DNA of 28,318 nucleotides from Dongia_B sp035539075 (lineage in GTDB: Bacteria; Pseudomonadota; Alphaproteobacteria; Dongiales; Dongiaceae), in NCBI GenBank assembly GCA_035539075.1, contig DATLJB010000051.1, positions 1-28,318 of the forward strand, written 5' to 3'. Of this stretch, positions 8,105 through 15,524 are shown piece by piece. A program made the position numbers and the translations under genes. The notes beneath the pieces were generated by a model, which saw nothing but the letters and a program-made list of their open reading frames with translations, was not told the origin of the DNA and ran no database searches. Position 1 is the first letter of the stretch. Each line of letters begins with the position of its first letter.

Positions 8105-8809
8105 ATGGGAAAAAAGATGTTAGCGAAACTCAAAAAGCACCTCTCTGTAGCCGCGATCTGCCTTGCCGCCAGCGCAGCGGCGGGGCCGGCGCATAGTGAC
8201 GATGCCAGTTCGGCGACGCCGCCGGCGCCAAAGGCCGAACCGCAATACGGCAAGAGCGCCGGCGATTTCATGATTCGCCTGCGCGGGATCGAGATCATTC
8301 CGCGCGACCACGGCAGTATCAACACGATCGGCGGCAATCCGAATCTCAGCAACGAGACGGTCCCTGAAGTAGACTTCTCCTACTTCCTCACCGATTACAT
8401 CGCGCTGGAGCTGATCGCCGCCACCAGCAAGCACGACGTTTCAGCGCATAACACTTCGCTGGGCAATCTGGATCTCGGCAGCGTGTGGCTGTTGCCGCCG
8501 ACTTTGACGGTGCAGTTTCATCCATTCCCGAAATCGCGCTTCAGCCCCTATATCGGCGGCGGTATCAACTACACCTTCTTCTACAATGCGCATGCAGGCG
8601 GCGGTGCCGTCGACAAGGTCAGCTATACCAACTCAATCGGCTATGCGGCGCAGATCGGTATCGATGTGCGTCTCACCGGTAACTGGTATCTGAACGCCGA
8701 CTTGAAGCATCTGTGGTTGAACAACAAGGTGAAGGTCAACGGCTCGATCAAAGCCCAGGTGACCGAGGATCCTTGGATCGCGGGTATCGGCTTCGGCTAC
8801 AAGTTCTGA
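8105..8809 (+). CDS. ompW: OmpW-family outer membrane beta-barrel protein
   Basis: OmpW proteins are eight-stranded outer-membrane barrels proposed to pass small hydrophobic molecules, and they are often induced by low oxygen or envelope stress. The 234-residue protein has a signal peptide (KHLSVAAICLAASAAAGPAHS, cleavage before DD), a Pro/Ala-rich linker and then an OmpW body: GDFMIRLRGIEIIPRD, PEVDFSYFLTDYIALEL, LPPTLTVQFHP and SPYIGGGINYTFFY. It ends in GIGFGYKF with the terminal Phe needed for barrel assembly. The start at 8105 has a weak ribosome binding site; the ATG at 8117, four codons on, is an alternative. An FNR-type box lies upstream, and a strong hairpin follows at 8878-8917. Confidence 0.93.
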   Translation: MGKKMLAKLKKHLSVAAICLAASAAAGPAHSDDASSATPPAPKAEPQYGKSAGDFMIRLRGIEIIPRDHGSINTIGGNPNLSNETVPEVDFSYFLTDYIALELIAATSKHDVSAHNTSLGNLDLGSVWLLPPTLTVQFHPFPKSRFSPYIGGGINYTFFYNAHAGGGAVDKVSYTNSIGYAAQIGIDVRLTGNWYLNADLKHLWLNNKVKVNGSIKAQVTEDPWIAGIGFGYKF

Positions 8810-8877
8810 CCGCGTGCGGCGTACCATTTCTTCTGCCGGGCTTGACGATACCATCGCCGAGGCCGGCAGGTATCACA

Positions 8878-8917
8878 AGATGGCGGCATGCTGCAGTCAC
8901 GCAACATGCCGCCATCT
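8878..8917. terminator. Bidirectional hairpin between ompW and the universal stress gene
   Basis: A perfect 13-bp inverted repeat, AGATGGCGGCATG (8878-8890) and CATGCCGCCATCT (8905-8917), with a 14-base loop lies between two convergent genes. The sequence after the right arm is GTCTTGTGG, only moderately T-rich. Position and stem strength favour a shared terminator. Confidence 0.65.
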
Positions 8918-8968
8918 GTCTTGTGGATAGAGGTGATCGATGATCGCGGGGATCGTTGGTGACGATCC

Positions 8969-9829
8969 TCAGTGAGCCATGACAATCGGCAGGATGCTCG
9001 ACTGCAGAATCTGGCGGGTGGCGCCACCAAAAACGACTTCCCGCCAGGGTGCGCGACCGTAGCCACCCATCACCAGCAGGTCGGCTTCGATATCGCGCGC
9101 CGTGGCAAGCAACTGCTCGCCGGCGCCGACACCCGACACCGGGCTGACGCCGCGATGAGAGGCGGTGATGCCGTGCCAAGCCAGATATTCCATGACGGAG
9201 GTGACGTCCTGCTCGGCGCGGGCGTCTACGGTAACGACCGTGACCGTCCGGGCGGCCGACAATAAGGGCAGTGTCGCGCCGAGTGCCCTGACGGCCTCGG
9301 TAGAGCCGTTCCAGCCCATGGCAATGGTCTGGCCGATAACCTTGGGTGCCGCGGCCGGCGCCAGCAAGACCGGTCGGCCGGATTGGATCAGCACCTGTTC
9401 GATCGCATCCGTGTAGGAGCTTCCGGCGACGCGTTCGGAACGCCCCAGGACGGTGAGATCGAAAAATCGTGCGCGGCGCGCCAGCAGGTCGGAGGCGCTG
9501 CCGATTTCCTCGCGCCAGGTAGCGGCCGGAGGCGCCTTGGCCGCCCGCTCTTTCGCTGCCAGGTCATGGCGGGCGAGAGCGGCCTTGAACAGATCCTTGC
9601 TCTTGGCTGCCGTCGCAGCTGCATCGGCAGTCATCTCGTCGATCCACTCCGTCGGCAATGGCATGCCGACACCGTCGATCGAAGAAGCGATGATCTGCAC
9701 GGGATCGATGCGAACGTGAAAACCTTCGAGATGGGCGTTGAAACGCTGGGCGAGGCGACAGGCAATCTCAACCGCGCCGGCACTGGCGGTACCGCCGCTC
9801 ACCGCTGCGAGAATGGCTTTGTAAGTCAT
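8969..9829 (-). CDS. Tandem-domain universal stress protein (UspA family)
   Basis: The 286-residue protein contains two Usp folds. The first (about 1-157) begins YKAILAAVSGG and ends LIQSGRPVLLAP. The second (about 165-286) begins QTIAMGWNGSTEAVRAL and has MGGYGRAPWREVVFGGAT (254-271), which fits the G-x2-G-x9-G nucleotide-binding loop. The second domain may therefore bind ATP, while the first lacks that loop (LGRSERVAGSSYTDAIEQ). Tandem Usps are common in proteobacteria and are typically raised under stress, starvation or low oxygen. The gene lies 116 bp downstream of the host-attachment gene in the same direction, so co-transcription from the FNR-box promoter at 10521 is possible. It converges on ompW. 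Confidence 0.93.
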   Translation of the reverse strand: MTYKAILAAVSGGTASAGAVEIACRLAQRFNAHLEGFHVRIDPVQIIASSIDGVGMPLPTEWIDEMTADAAATAAKSKDLFKAALARHDLAAKERAAKAPPAATWREEIGSASDLLARRARFFDLTVLGRSERVAGSSYTDAIEQVLIQSGRPVLLAPAAAPKVIGQTIAMGWNGSTEAVRALGATLPLLSAARTVTVVTVDARAEQDVTSVMEYLAWHGITASHRGVSPVSGVGAGEQLLATARDIEADLLVMGGYGRAPWREVVFGGATRQILQSSILPIVMAH

Positions 9830-9907
9830 GAAATTACTCCAAAATGCAGGTGGTAACAGATGGTTTCGGAAACTTGTATATTACGGAGCCGCGTCGATCA
9901 TCAGTCT

Positions 9908-9926
9908 GCCGGCGAGGCTTGCCGGT
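9908..9926 (-). terminator. Weak hairpin between the host-attachment and universal stress genes
   Basis: CCGGCG (9909-9914) pairs with TGCCGG (9920-9925), with a flanking wobble pair, around a 5-base loop, 20 bp after the host-attachment stop codon. No T-run follows on the minus strand. It may act as a processing or attenuation hairpin rather than a full terminator. Confidence 0.25.
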
Positions 9927-9945
9927 CTGCGCGACGGGGTCATTC

Positions 9946-10383
9946 TCAGGCAAGCAAGGCGAGGATCTCTGCGCGTATCTCCTCGGCCGGCAGCTTGACA
10001 AGATCCTTTGAAGCTTCGGCAACGACCAGGGAAGCAAGCTTCGGGCTGCGGCAGGTGCGAAGATGGCCAAGCATCTTCGGGGGCGCGACGACAACGAGGT
10101 GATCATAGCCATGCTCGGCGAGGCTTCGCTCGAGGAACGCCGTCAACTCGCGTGCAAATTGCCGGTGTTCGTTTTCCAGCGGATCCACATGCGGCTCGAC
10201 CGACGAATGATGGCCGTCGCTGGATGCAACGGCGCGGCCGGGCTTGTCGGAGCCGATCTCGCGCGCAAACCGATGCTGTGAGGCGGGGGCAAGCAGATTC
10301 GCCTTTTCCGGTTGCTCACGACCCTGGCGCACCCAGATTTCGGCATGATGGGCATCGGCAACAAGGATCCATGTCTTTGTCAT
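9946..10383 (-). CDS. Host-attachment-family protein (Host_attach, PF10116 type)
   Basis: The 145-residue product begins MTKTWILVADAHHAEIW and contains HVDPLENEHRQFARELTAFL and YDHLVVVAPPKMLGHLR, then LVKLPAEEIRAEI. These are the hallmarks of the family annotated as 'required for attachment to host cells', named from an Agrobacterium study. The fold resembles release-factor-1/pelota-type domains, and the molecular role is not settled. The open frame extends to 10407, but the ATG at 10383 is preceded by GGGAG at good spacing and matches the family N-terminus, so it is preferred. A perfect FNR/FixK box lies 138-151 bp upstream. In several alphaproteobacteria such genes sit among Usp and low-oxygen genes, as here. 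The surface-attachment label should be read cautiously. Confidence 0.88.
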   Translation of the reverse strand: MTKTWILVADAHHAEIWVRQGREQPEKANLLAPASQHRFAREIGSDKPGRAVASSDGHHSSVEPHVDPLENEHRQFARELTAFLERSLAEHGYDHLVVVAPPKMLGHLRTCRSPKLASLVVAEASKDLVKLPAEEIRAEILALLA

Positions 10384-10520
10384 CTCGCAACTCCCTTTCT
10401 CAGACATCCGCGCGCCGCAAAGACCAGCCTTGAACTTCCGCTTTTAGGCCTTCGGGCTTGGCCGGAACCGGCCTTGGAAACACCCTCAAAACATAGTTGC
10501 CGGATGCAGGACCAGTCGCA

Positions 10521-10534
10521 TTGATCTTGATCAA
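10521..10534 (-). promoter_or_regulatory. Perfect FNR/FixK box
   Basis: The site reads TTGAT-CTTG-ATCAA, an exact match to the FNR/FixK consensus TTGAT-N4-ATCAA. On the minus strand a TATGTT (10495-10490) could serve as -10, which would place the box centre near -44, close to class II activator geometry. The nearest downstream gene in that direction is the host-attachment gene at 10383. The site lies after the flavoprotein gene, so it would create an internal oxygen-responsive promoter. Confidence 0.75.
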
Positions 10535-10607
10535 CTTGGAAAAAAGGCTGGCGAGGCGTCTGGGTCATGCCAGCGGTTCGGCGCCGCTGCCATCGTCTTG
10601 CTTTCCC

Positions 10608-11144
10608 TTACCGCATCTTCGATGGCAGCGTGATCACGCGCCCATCCACCGCGAATTTTCCATATCCTTGATGATGAATGGTTTTTCGGGCTTTTTGACC
10701 AGGATCCGTCCATGCTTTGACGACTTCGAGCAGAAAAATATTATACTTGTTCACAAGGCGTGTATCGACCAGGCGGCATTCGAGATTGGCGAAGCATTCG
10801 CCGATCAGCGGCGGGGCGACCTCCGCGGCAGGCAAAGCCGTCAAGCCGAATTTAGCGAACTTGTCCGTATCCCGGCCGGAGCAATTGCCGATTTGTGCCA
10901 CCTTGCGGGCCAGCTTCACGGCAGGTATGGCGATCACGCATTGGCGGGTCGCCTTCAACGCAGCGAAGCTGAAATCGCCATTGCTGACGACGCAAGCGAC
11001 CAACGGGGGCTCGAACTCCACCATCATGTGCCAGGACATCGTCATGACATTGGCCCGGCCCTTGCGCGCGGTCGTCAATAAGACGACAGGGCCGGGCTCA
11101 AGCAGCTGATATACCTTGGCCAAAGGCAGTTCTTTCATTTTCAT
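10608..11144 (-). CDS. Flavin reductase-like FMN-binding protein
   Basis: The 178-residue protein matches the flavin-reductase-like (DIM6/NTAB) split-barrel family: PVVLLTTARKGRANVMTMSWHM (about 19-40) is the usual flavin-binding strand-loop, followed by PPLVACVV, RQCVIAIPA and GECFANLECRLVDTRL. Family members bind FMN and reduce flavin with NAD(P)H or use it in redox chemistry; the substrate cannot be told. A start at 11144 is supported by GGGGCG six bases upstream; a second ATG two codons later is also usable. It is divergent from the isochorismatase-like gene and is followed by the FNR-box promoter of the host-attachment gene. Confidence 0.9.
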   Translation of the reverse strand: MKMKELPLAKVYQLLEPGPVVLLTTARKGRANVMTMSWHMMVEFEPPLVACVVSNGDFSFAALKATRQCVIAIPAVKLARKVAQIGNCSGRDTDKFAKFGLTALPAAEVAPPLIGECFANLECRLVDTRLVNKYNIFLLEVVKAWTDPGQKARKTIHHQGYGKFAVDGRVITLPSKMR

Positions 11145-11356
11145 GATCGCCCCATAATCCCTTCGCTGGCTTACTTAGATTGGTACGGCGGTCTGGCCGT
11201 GGCAAGCGCTGGTGTCGACCACCCGGAAGGAACCAACGGGAAGGCCGGCAACTTGTATGCTACACGAGGCGCGACGGCTGCCGCGCGATGCGGTGGCGTG
11301 GCGACCCGTAGCGACCCACCGCTGGGACATAGGCACGGAGCTGCAGGGCGTTTGGC

Positions 11357-11929
11357 ATGCTGGAAGAGGGGCGGGTCGCACATCTCTGCATTGATATGCA
11401 GAATCTTGTTGCCGAGGCGGGTCCCTGGGAAACGCCTTGGAGCCAACGCATTTTGCCCGCGGTCGTAGCGTTGTGCGAACGATACAGCGACCGCACCATT
11501 TTCACGCGCTTCGTGCCGCCACCGCGGACGGAGGACGCTCCCGGCAGGTGGCAGGCCTTCTATCGCAAATGGCCGCAGGTGGCGGGCGAAAATGTCGGCG
11601 GGGGCATGCTGGATCTGATGCCGCCCTTGAGCAGTTTCGTGCCGCCCGCAGTGGTGCTGGACAAGACTACCTATTCGGCTTTCTCCAATCCCCAGCTGGT
11701 CGCACAGCTCCGGCAATGGCAGGTCGGTTCGCTGATCATCAGCGGCATCGAGACCGATGTCTGTGTGCTTGCCACCGCGCTCTCCGCGGTCGATTTCGGC
11801 TTCGGCGTGGTCATTCCTCTCGATGCCATCTGCAGTTCGGCCGATATCGGCCATGACAGTATCATCGCCATCTTCAAGACGCGTTTCAGTCAGCAGATCA
11901 AGGCCGTGAGCTGTTCGAATTTGCTGTGA
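11357..11929 (+). CDS. Isochorismatase-family cysteine hydrolase
   Basis: The 190-residue protein carries the complete catalytic triad of the family: D13 in CIDMQN, K103 in DKTTYSAF and C136 in GIETDVCVLATA, with the cis-peptide-type loop before the cysteine. The family includes isochorismatases, nicotinamidases and N-carbamoyl amidases; the lack of a carrier domain and the short length fit a stand-alone amidase-like hydrolase. The substrate cannot be assigned. The residues between D13 and K103 (WQAFYRKWPQV, GGGMLDLMPPL) may line the pocket. It is divergent from the flavin-reductase-like gene across 212 bp and converges on the DUF4142 gene. Confidence 0.9.
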   Translation: MLEEGRVAHLCIDMQNLVAEAGPWETPWSQRILPAVVALCERYSDRTIFTRFVPPPRTEDAPGRWQAFYRKWPQVAGENVGGGMLDLMPPLSSFVPPAVVLDKTTYSAFSNPQLVAQLRQWQVGSLIISGIETDVCVLATALSAVDFGFGVVIPLDAICSSADIGHDSIIAIFKTRFSQQIKAVSCSNLL

Positions 11930-12017
11930 AGACGGGCGAAGGAAAGCGCCTAGCGTTCGGCGGCAAAGCGAGCAAAGGCCTCGCTGACCTCACAGAGGAC
12001 AAGGCGCTGCCATATCT

Positions 12018-12058
12018 GCCGGCCTTGCCACCGCGGGTCATCGGGCAAGGCAACCGGC
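12018..12058. terminator. Hairpin between convergent isochorismatase-like and DUF4142 genes
   Basis: CCTTGCC (12023-12029) pairs with GGCAAGG (12044-12050), and the outer GCCGG (12018-12022) pairs with CCGGC (12054-12058) past a 3-base bulge. The loop is 14 bases. There is no T-run, so the call rests on stem strength and position between convergent genes. Confidence 0.4.
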
Positions 12059-12100
12059 TCGATCTGCCAAGCTCTTCAACTCGTTCTCCATGGCTGGCCG

Positions 12101-12700
12101 TCACGCGCTGATATTGAGCTTCTTCGCAAGCATCTGGACCTGGTCGAGATGCTTTTGTACGACCGTGGCGGTTTGCGCCGCGAAGGAACGCAGCTTCTTA
12201 TCCGCACCTTTGGCCGCATAGGACTGGTGGAGCTGGAGGGCAGTCTGATGGGCTTGCAATTGTGCCTTGATATAGGCAGCGTCGAAATTTTCGGCGCTTT
12301 CCGCCTTGAGACCATCGAGCCGTGTCTGCAGATCGGCTGGAAGCGACGCCGGCGGTGTGTCCATCTTGCTGGCCTTGAGATCGGCCTTCAATTTTGCAGT
12401 CGAAGCCGTGTGATCATGGACCATCATTTTTGCGAATGCCTGCACCTGTTTATCCTTGCTCCTTTCTTCCGCAAGCTTGCTGGAGTCGATTTCGAAGCGG
12501 TCCGCTGCAGCTGCCTGCTCGATATATGCCTTGGTTTCGATGGCGGCAGGCTGGCCTGCCGAGGTTGTCAGAGCCGGGGCTGAGGTGCCCGGCGCCGATG
12601 TCGTGCTGTCCGCGAAAGCCGCGATGGCTGAAAGTGACAGCGCCAGCGGCAATGCGACGGCAACACCATGTGCACGGGCTAATGCTACTCGCTTTTTCAT
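12101..12700 (-). CDS. Exported DUF4142 protein
   Basis: The 199-residue product has a signal peptide (KKRVALARAHGVAVALPLAL..., probable cleavage after AFA) and a Ser/Thr/Ala/Pro-rich linker, then an all-helical DUF4142 domain (about 55-199). Typical DUF4142 features are YIEQAAAADRFEIDSS, KDKQVQAFAKMMVHDH, and two histidines in QLQAHQTALQLHQSYA near the domain end. The domain is a ferritin-like four-helix bundle of unsettled function that is often linked to envelope or general stress. The open frame extends to 12712, but the ATG at 12700 follows GGAGAG at ideal spacing. A GGAAC...GTT promoter upstream suggests general stress control. It converges on the isochorismatase-like gene. Confidence 0.9.
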   Translation of the reverse strand: MKKRVALARAHGVAVALPLALSLSAIAAFADSTTSAPGTSAPALTTSAGQPAAIETKAYIEQAAAADRFEIDSSKLAEERSKDKQVQAFAKMMVHDHTASTAKLKADLKASKMDTPPASLPADLQTRLDGLKAESAENFDAAYIKAQLQAHQTALQLHQSYAAKGADKKLRSFAAQTATVVQKHLDQVQMLAKKLNISA

Positions 12701-13008
12701 AGCTCTCTCCATTTAAGAACCGGGGCCTTGGTGACAACCGCGAGGAAGTCGACTTGTTCCTCGGTGGCCGGCCGGGCAAGGCGGGCAGCCGGTCTTGTGC
12801 GCGGCTATTGCTCTGGAATTGTCGACGGACAGGAATTTCCGCCACGTTCGGCGCCAAACGCCATTCGCCATGACCGGCTCATCGGCTTCGGTTCTCTCGG
12901 TCAAATGAATCGGTCGCGGCCGGGCATTATCGGCAGTAAAACCGGCCGGAGCCGTCGGAGAAGACCGTTGAGAAATTTTTTATTAATTTGCCCGATAAGG
13001 AATTTAAG
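12701..13008. other. Divergent control region between DUF4142 and PAS_5 genes
   Basis: The 308-bp gap contains the EcfG-like promoter and ribosome binding site of the leftward gene at its left end. At its right end an AT-rich stretch (12974-12990) leads to an AAGGA ribosome binding site before 13009. A TTGAGA at 12968-12973 is a possible -35 for the rightward gene, without a clear -10. A CCGGCCGG palindrome lies at about 12942-12949. No gene was supported in between. Confidence 0.45.
12736..12760 (-). promoter_or_regulatory. EcfG-type general stress promoter for the DUF4142 gene
   Basis: On the minus strand GGAAC (12760-12756) is followed after 17 bases by GTT (12738-12736), preceded by G. 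This approximates the EcfG consensus GGAAC-N16/17-cGTT with the C replaced by G. The expected transcript start would leave a leader of about 28 bases before the ATG at 12700. The motif is short, so chance occurrence is possible. Confidence 0.45.
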
Positions 13009-13512
13009 ATGAAACCAGCCCTTGCTCCACCGCTCGGTACTTCCTATCCGCGAACTACGGATCTCGCTGAGTTCCTGCGTCGATCGCTGCCGCGCACCCA
13101 GGCCGTCTATTCCTACTGGGATTCCAAGCGAAGAGGGCGGCCTCTGCCGTCCCGGCAGGACATCGATCCTTTGGAGATGAAGGCTTGGCTGCCCGGCATC
13201 CAATTGGTCGACGTGCATCACAATCCTCGCAAACTCGTCTATCGCCTGGTGGGCCAGATCGATGTCGATTTTCGTGGCTATAACCCGACGGGAAGGACGG
13301 TTGAGGAATGCGGGGTGGGGCAAAGCCTGGAGGAATCGCTGCGCAATTATGAAATCGCGATCACCCAGCGCAGCTTCGTCTACGACTTCGCCGACTATGT
13401 CAGCGCATCGGGCCTGGTAAGGAGCCAGGAATGCATCCTGCTGCCGCTGTCGGAGAACGGCGTCGAGGTCAACATGGTGATGACCTATGCCGAGGTGGAC
13501 CTCATCGGCTGA
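13009..13512 (+). CDS. PAS_5-family small PAS-domain protein
   Basis: The 167-residue protein has the features of the alphaproteobacterial PAS_5 family (PF07310): YWDSKRRGRPLPSRQDIDP near the N-terminus, then PLEMKAWLPGIQLVDV, RKLVYRLVGQIDVDFRGYNPTGRTVEE and a closing strand pair ILLPLSENGVEVNMVMTY. These proteins consist of one PAS-like domain without an output domain; ligand and partner are unknown. A TTG at 12988 would extend the frame, but the ATG at 13009 has AAGGA seven bases upstream and is preferred. It converges on the SDR gene, with a hairpin at 13658-13676. Confidence 0.87.
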   Translation: MKPALAPPLGTSYPRTTDLAEFLRRSLPRTQAVYSYWDSKRRGRPLPSRQDIDPLEMKAWLPGIQLVDVHHNPRKLVYRLVGQIDVDFRGYNPTGRTVEECGVGQSLEESLRNYEIAITQRSFVYDFADYVSASGLVRSQECILLPLSENGVEVNMVMTYAEVDLIG

Positions 13513-13657
13513 AAGGGTCGTGGCTTTTCATGGCGGTCAAGCCGATGGCTATCTGTGAATGCCTGCTGGCCGTCTTCCCGGCCATTCCCTACGGCGTCGA
13601 TCTCATCGGGGGGCCGCGTCTCGAGACTGATCCCGCGATCGTGCAGGCGTTCCGACC

Positions 13658-13676
13658 GGCCGGTGCCGCACCGGTC
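13658..13676 (+). terminator. Hairpin with a T-rich tail after the PAS_5 gene
   Basis: GGCCGGTG (13658-13665) pairs with CACCGGTC (13669-13676), one wobble pair, around a CCG loop, and is followed by a T-rich stretch at about 13683-13696. It lies 146 bp beyond the PAS_5 stop and 65 bp from the end of the convergent SDR gene. It is a fair intrinsic terminator candidate. Confidence 0.4.
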
Positions 13677-13740
13677 CGCTGGGTTCTTTCAGTTTGCCGC
13701 TGATGGCCGGCGGCGGAGACATATTCTCGCTGCCTGCGCC

Positions 13741-14490
13741 TTATTTCCCGCCATCAACGCTGAGCACCTGGCCGGAAATCCAGTTTGCGTCATCCGAGGC
13801 GAAGAAGAGAACGGCCTTGGCGATATCGGCGGCTTCGCCGAGGCGCTTCAAGGCGATACCCTCGACCAGCTTCGCCTGGCCTGCTTCTCCCATCGCCTCC
13901 CATTGCCGCTCGGTCGCCGGATTGGAGCGCACGAATCCCGGCGCGACATTGTTGACGGTGATGTTCCAGGGACCCAGTTCATGCGCGAGCTGGCGGGTGA
14001 GGCCGATCTGTCCGGCCTTGGCGCTGGCATAGGCCTGGATACCGGTCAGGCTGATGCCGAGCCCGGCGCCGCTGGAGATGTTGACGATGCGGCCCCAGCG
14101 TCGTGCCTTCATGCCGGGCGCAACCGCCTGCGCCATGAGAAAGACGGCAGTGAGATTGACATCGACGACGGCATGCCACTGCTGCGGGGTGATTTCCTCG
14201 ATAGGCTGCCCGGTCTGGCCGCGCACGCCGCCGGCATTGTTGACGAGAATATCGATCTCCGCGCCGATCTCGGCCTTCATCCTGTCGATGACCCCGGCAT
14301 CCGTCACGTCGAGGCGATAGGGGCGGCATTTAGCGCCGCCCAGCCGCGCCGTCTCGACCAGCTCGTCTTCGATGACATCGCAGGCAAGAACGGAGGCGCC
14401 CTGATCGGCGAAGGCAAGCGCAATGGCGCGTCCGAAACCATGGGCGGCACCGGTCACCAGCACGCGGCGATTGGCGAAGCGATTGTTCAT
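13741..14490 (-). CDS. Short-chain dehydrogenase/reductase (SDR)
   Basis: The 249-residue classical SDR has TGAAHGFG (13-20) for cofactor binding, D38 at the end of the second strand suggesting NAD over NADP, NNAG (84-87), N112, S139/S140, and Y154-x3-K158 as the catalytic pair. The end, NWISGQVLSVDGGK, is typical of family members close to 3-oxoacyl-ACP reductase and sugar or polyol dehydrogenases. The substrate is unknown. It is the last of four leftward genes; its start overlaps the preceding stop as ATGA. Its placement suggests oxidation or reduction of a breakdown product released by the upstream creatininase-family hydrolase. Confidence 0.93.
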   Translation of the reverse strand: MNNRFANRRVLVTGAAHGFGRAIALAFADQGASVLACDVIEDELVETARLGGAKCRPYRLDVTDAGVIDRMKAEIGAEIDILVNNAGGVRGQTGQPIEEITPQQWHAVVDVNLTAVFLMAQAVAPGMKARRWGRIVNISSGAGLGISLTGIQAYASAKAGQIGLTRQLAHELGPWNITVNNVAPGFVRSNPATERQWEAMGEAGQAKLVEGIALKRLGEAADIAKAVLFFASDDANWISGQVLSVDGGK

Positions 14491-15524
14491 GCCGGCTGCA
14501 CCGTCATCCCGGCAGCTTGCGCCAGTTCATCGAGGCCGGCCAGTTCAAGCTGCCGGTGCGCATCCTCGGTTCGATGGATGAGATCGATCAGCTTGGCGCA
14601 AAGCGGCGTCGGGATGCCGTGGAGGCGGCCGATTTCCACCACCGGCCCGATCTGGGCGTCGACCTCGGTCTTGCGTTTGCGTACAGCGAGATCGCGCCAG
14701 ATGCCGGAATGGGACTTCGCAGATCTGCGGTTATGCGCCACCATCTCGTCGAAGGAACGCATCGTCTCACTGATGGGGGCGTCCGGTTGGAAGGCGGCAG
14801 GGTCGAAACCGTTGAACGCCTCGAGGCGGATTCCCTCGGCCGCGGCGACACGTGCCACTTCATGCGCGAGGGCGGTCAGAACCGGCCGGTAGCGCTGCAG
14901 CGCCAGCACATCGGCGATGCTGTCATTGGTGACGGCAGTGGCGAAGAGCAGCGCGCCATAGATCAGCTTCGACCAGAGAAAGCCCCAGATATTCTCAGTC
15001 AGGATGGCGTCGCGATCGAAGCCCAGCAATTGCCGATGCAGCCTCTCGGCCCGGGCGCTGCGCCGGCCGTCGAGTTCGCCCACGACCACCGCGCCGCGGC
15101 CGCCATAAAGCACGATGCCGGGTTCGAGATAATCGGCGCCGAAATTGACAAAGGCGCCCAGCGTCCGCTGCCTGCCCGCGGCAGCGGCGATGACGCGCTC
15201 GTTCAGCCCGTTCTGCAGTGAAACGACCACTCCGTCCTCATCGAGATGCGGTATCAAGGCGGCCATTGCCGCCGCGGTGTGATGCGCCTTGACCGCCAGC
15301 AGAATGCGGGCATAGCTGCCGGTGACCTCGCTAGGCAGAAGGGCCTTGGCGCGGACCTGGTGGGCATCGATCGGCCCGGTGATGGAAAGGCCGCGGGCAT
15401 TGATCGCCGCGACATGCTGTGCGTCCTGATCCACGAACAGGACTTCCTCGCCGTCGCGGATCAGGGCGGCGCCGATAGTGCCGCCGATGGCCCCCGCGCC
15501 CCAGACCAGCGTGGCGCCGCTCAT
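14487..15524 (-). CDS. Ketopantoate reductase-family dehydrogenase (ApbA/PanE type)
   Basis: The 345-residue protein begins with a Rossmann GxGxxG (9-14, WGAGAIGG). It also has SLQNG (102-106), a catalytic-type K186 in WSKLIYGALLFATAVTND and the C-terminal block KSHSGIWRDLAVRKRKTEVD (270-289) with the conserved Ser and Glu, followed by HGIPTP. Family enzymes reduce 2-oxo acids, ketopantoate being the best known. Here the gene sits in a catabolic-looking operon, so a different 2-hydroxy/2-oxo acid substrate is more likely than pantothenate synthesis. The frame is open to 15575, but the ATG at 15524 overlaps the creatininase-family stop as ATGA and begins at the Rossmann strand, so it is preferred. 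About 40-50 residues longer than E. coli PanE. Confidence 0.9.
   Translation of the reverse strand: MSGATLVWGAGAIGGTIGAALIRDGEEVLFVDQDAQHVAAINARGLSITGPIDAHQVRAKALLPSEVTGSYARILLAVKAHHTAAAMAALIPHLDEDGVVVSLQNGLNERVIAAAAGRQRTLGAFVNFGADYLEPGIVLYGGRGAVVVGELDGRRSARAERLHRQLLGFDRDAILTENIWGFLWSKLIYGALLFATAVTNDSIADVLALQRYRPVLTALAHEVARVAAAEGIRLEAFNGFDPAAFQPDAPISETMRSFDEMVAHNRRSAKSHSGIWRDLAVRKRKTEVDAQIGPVVEIGRLHGIPTPLCAKLIDLIHRTEDAHRQLELAGLDELAQAAGMTVQPA

Noticed and set aside
8936..8954. GATCGATGATCGC resembling an FNR half-site pair near the ompW/usp junction
   Set aside because: It lacks the TTGAT...ATCAA core and lies between two converging genes, where a promoter is not expected.
11229..11260. GGAAC on the plus strand upstream of the isochorismatase-like gene as an EcfG promoter
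   Set aside because: No GTT element is found 16-17 bases downstream, so the two-part motif is not met.
13530..13703. 57-residue rightward open frame (MAVKPMAICECLLAVF...) between PAS_5 and SDR genes
   Set aside because: The only purine-rich stretch is about 12 bases upstream, the terminator-like hairpin lies inside it, and no family is recognisable. Conservation in relatives would be needed to revive it.
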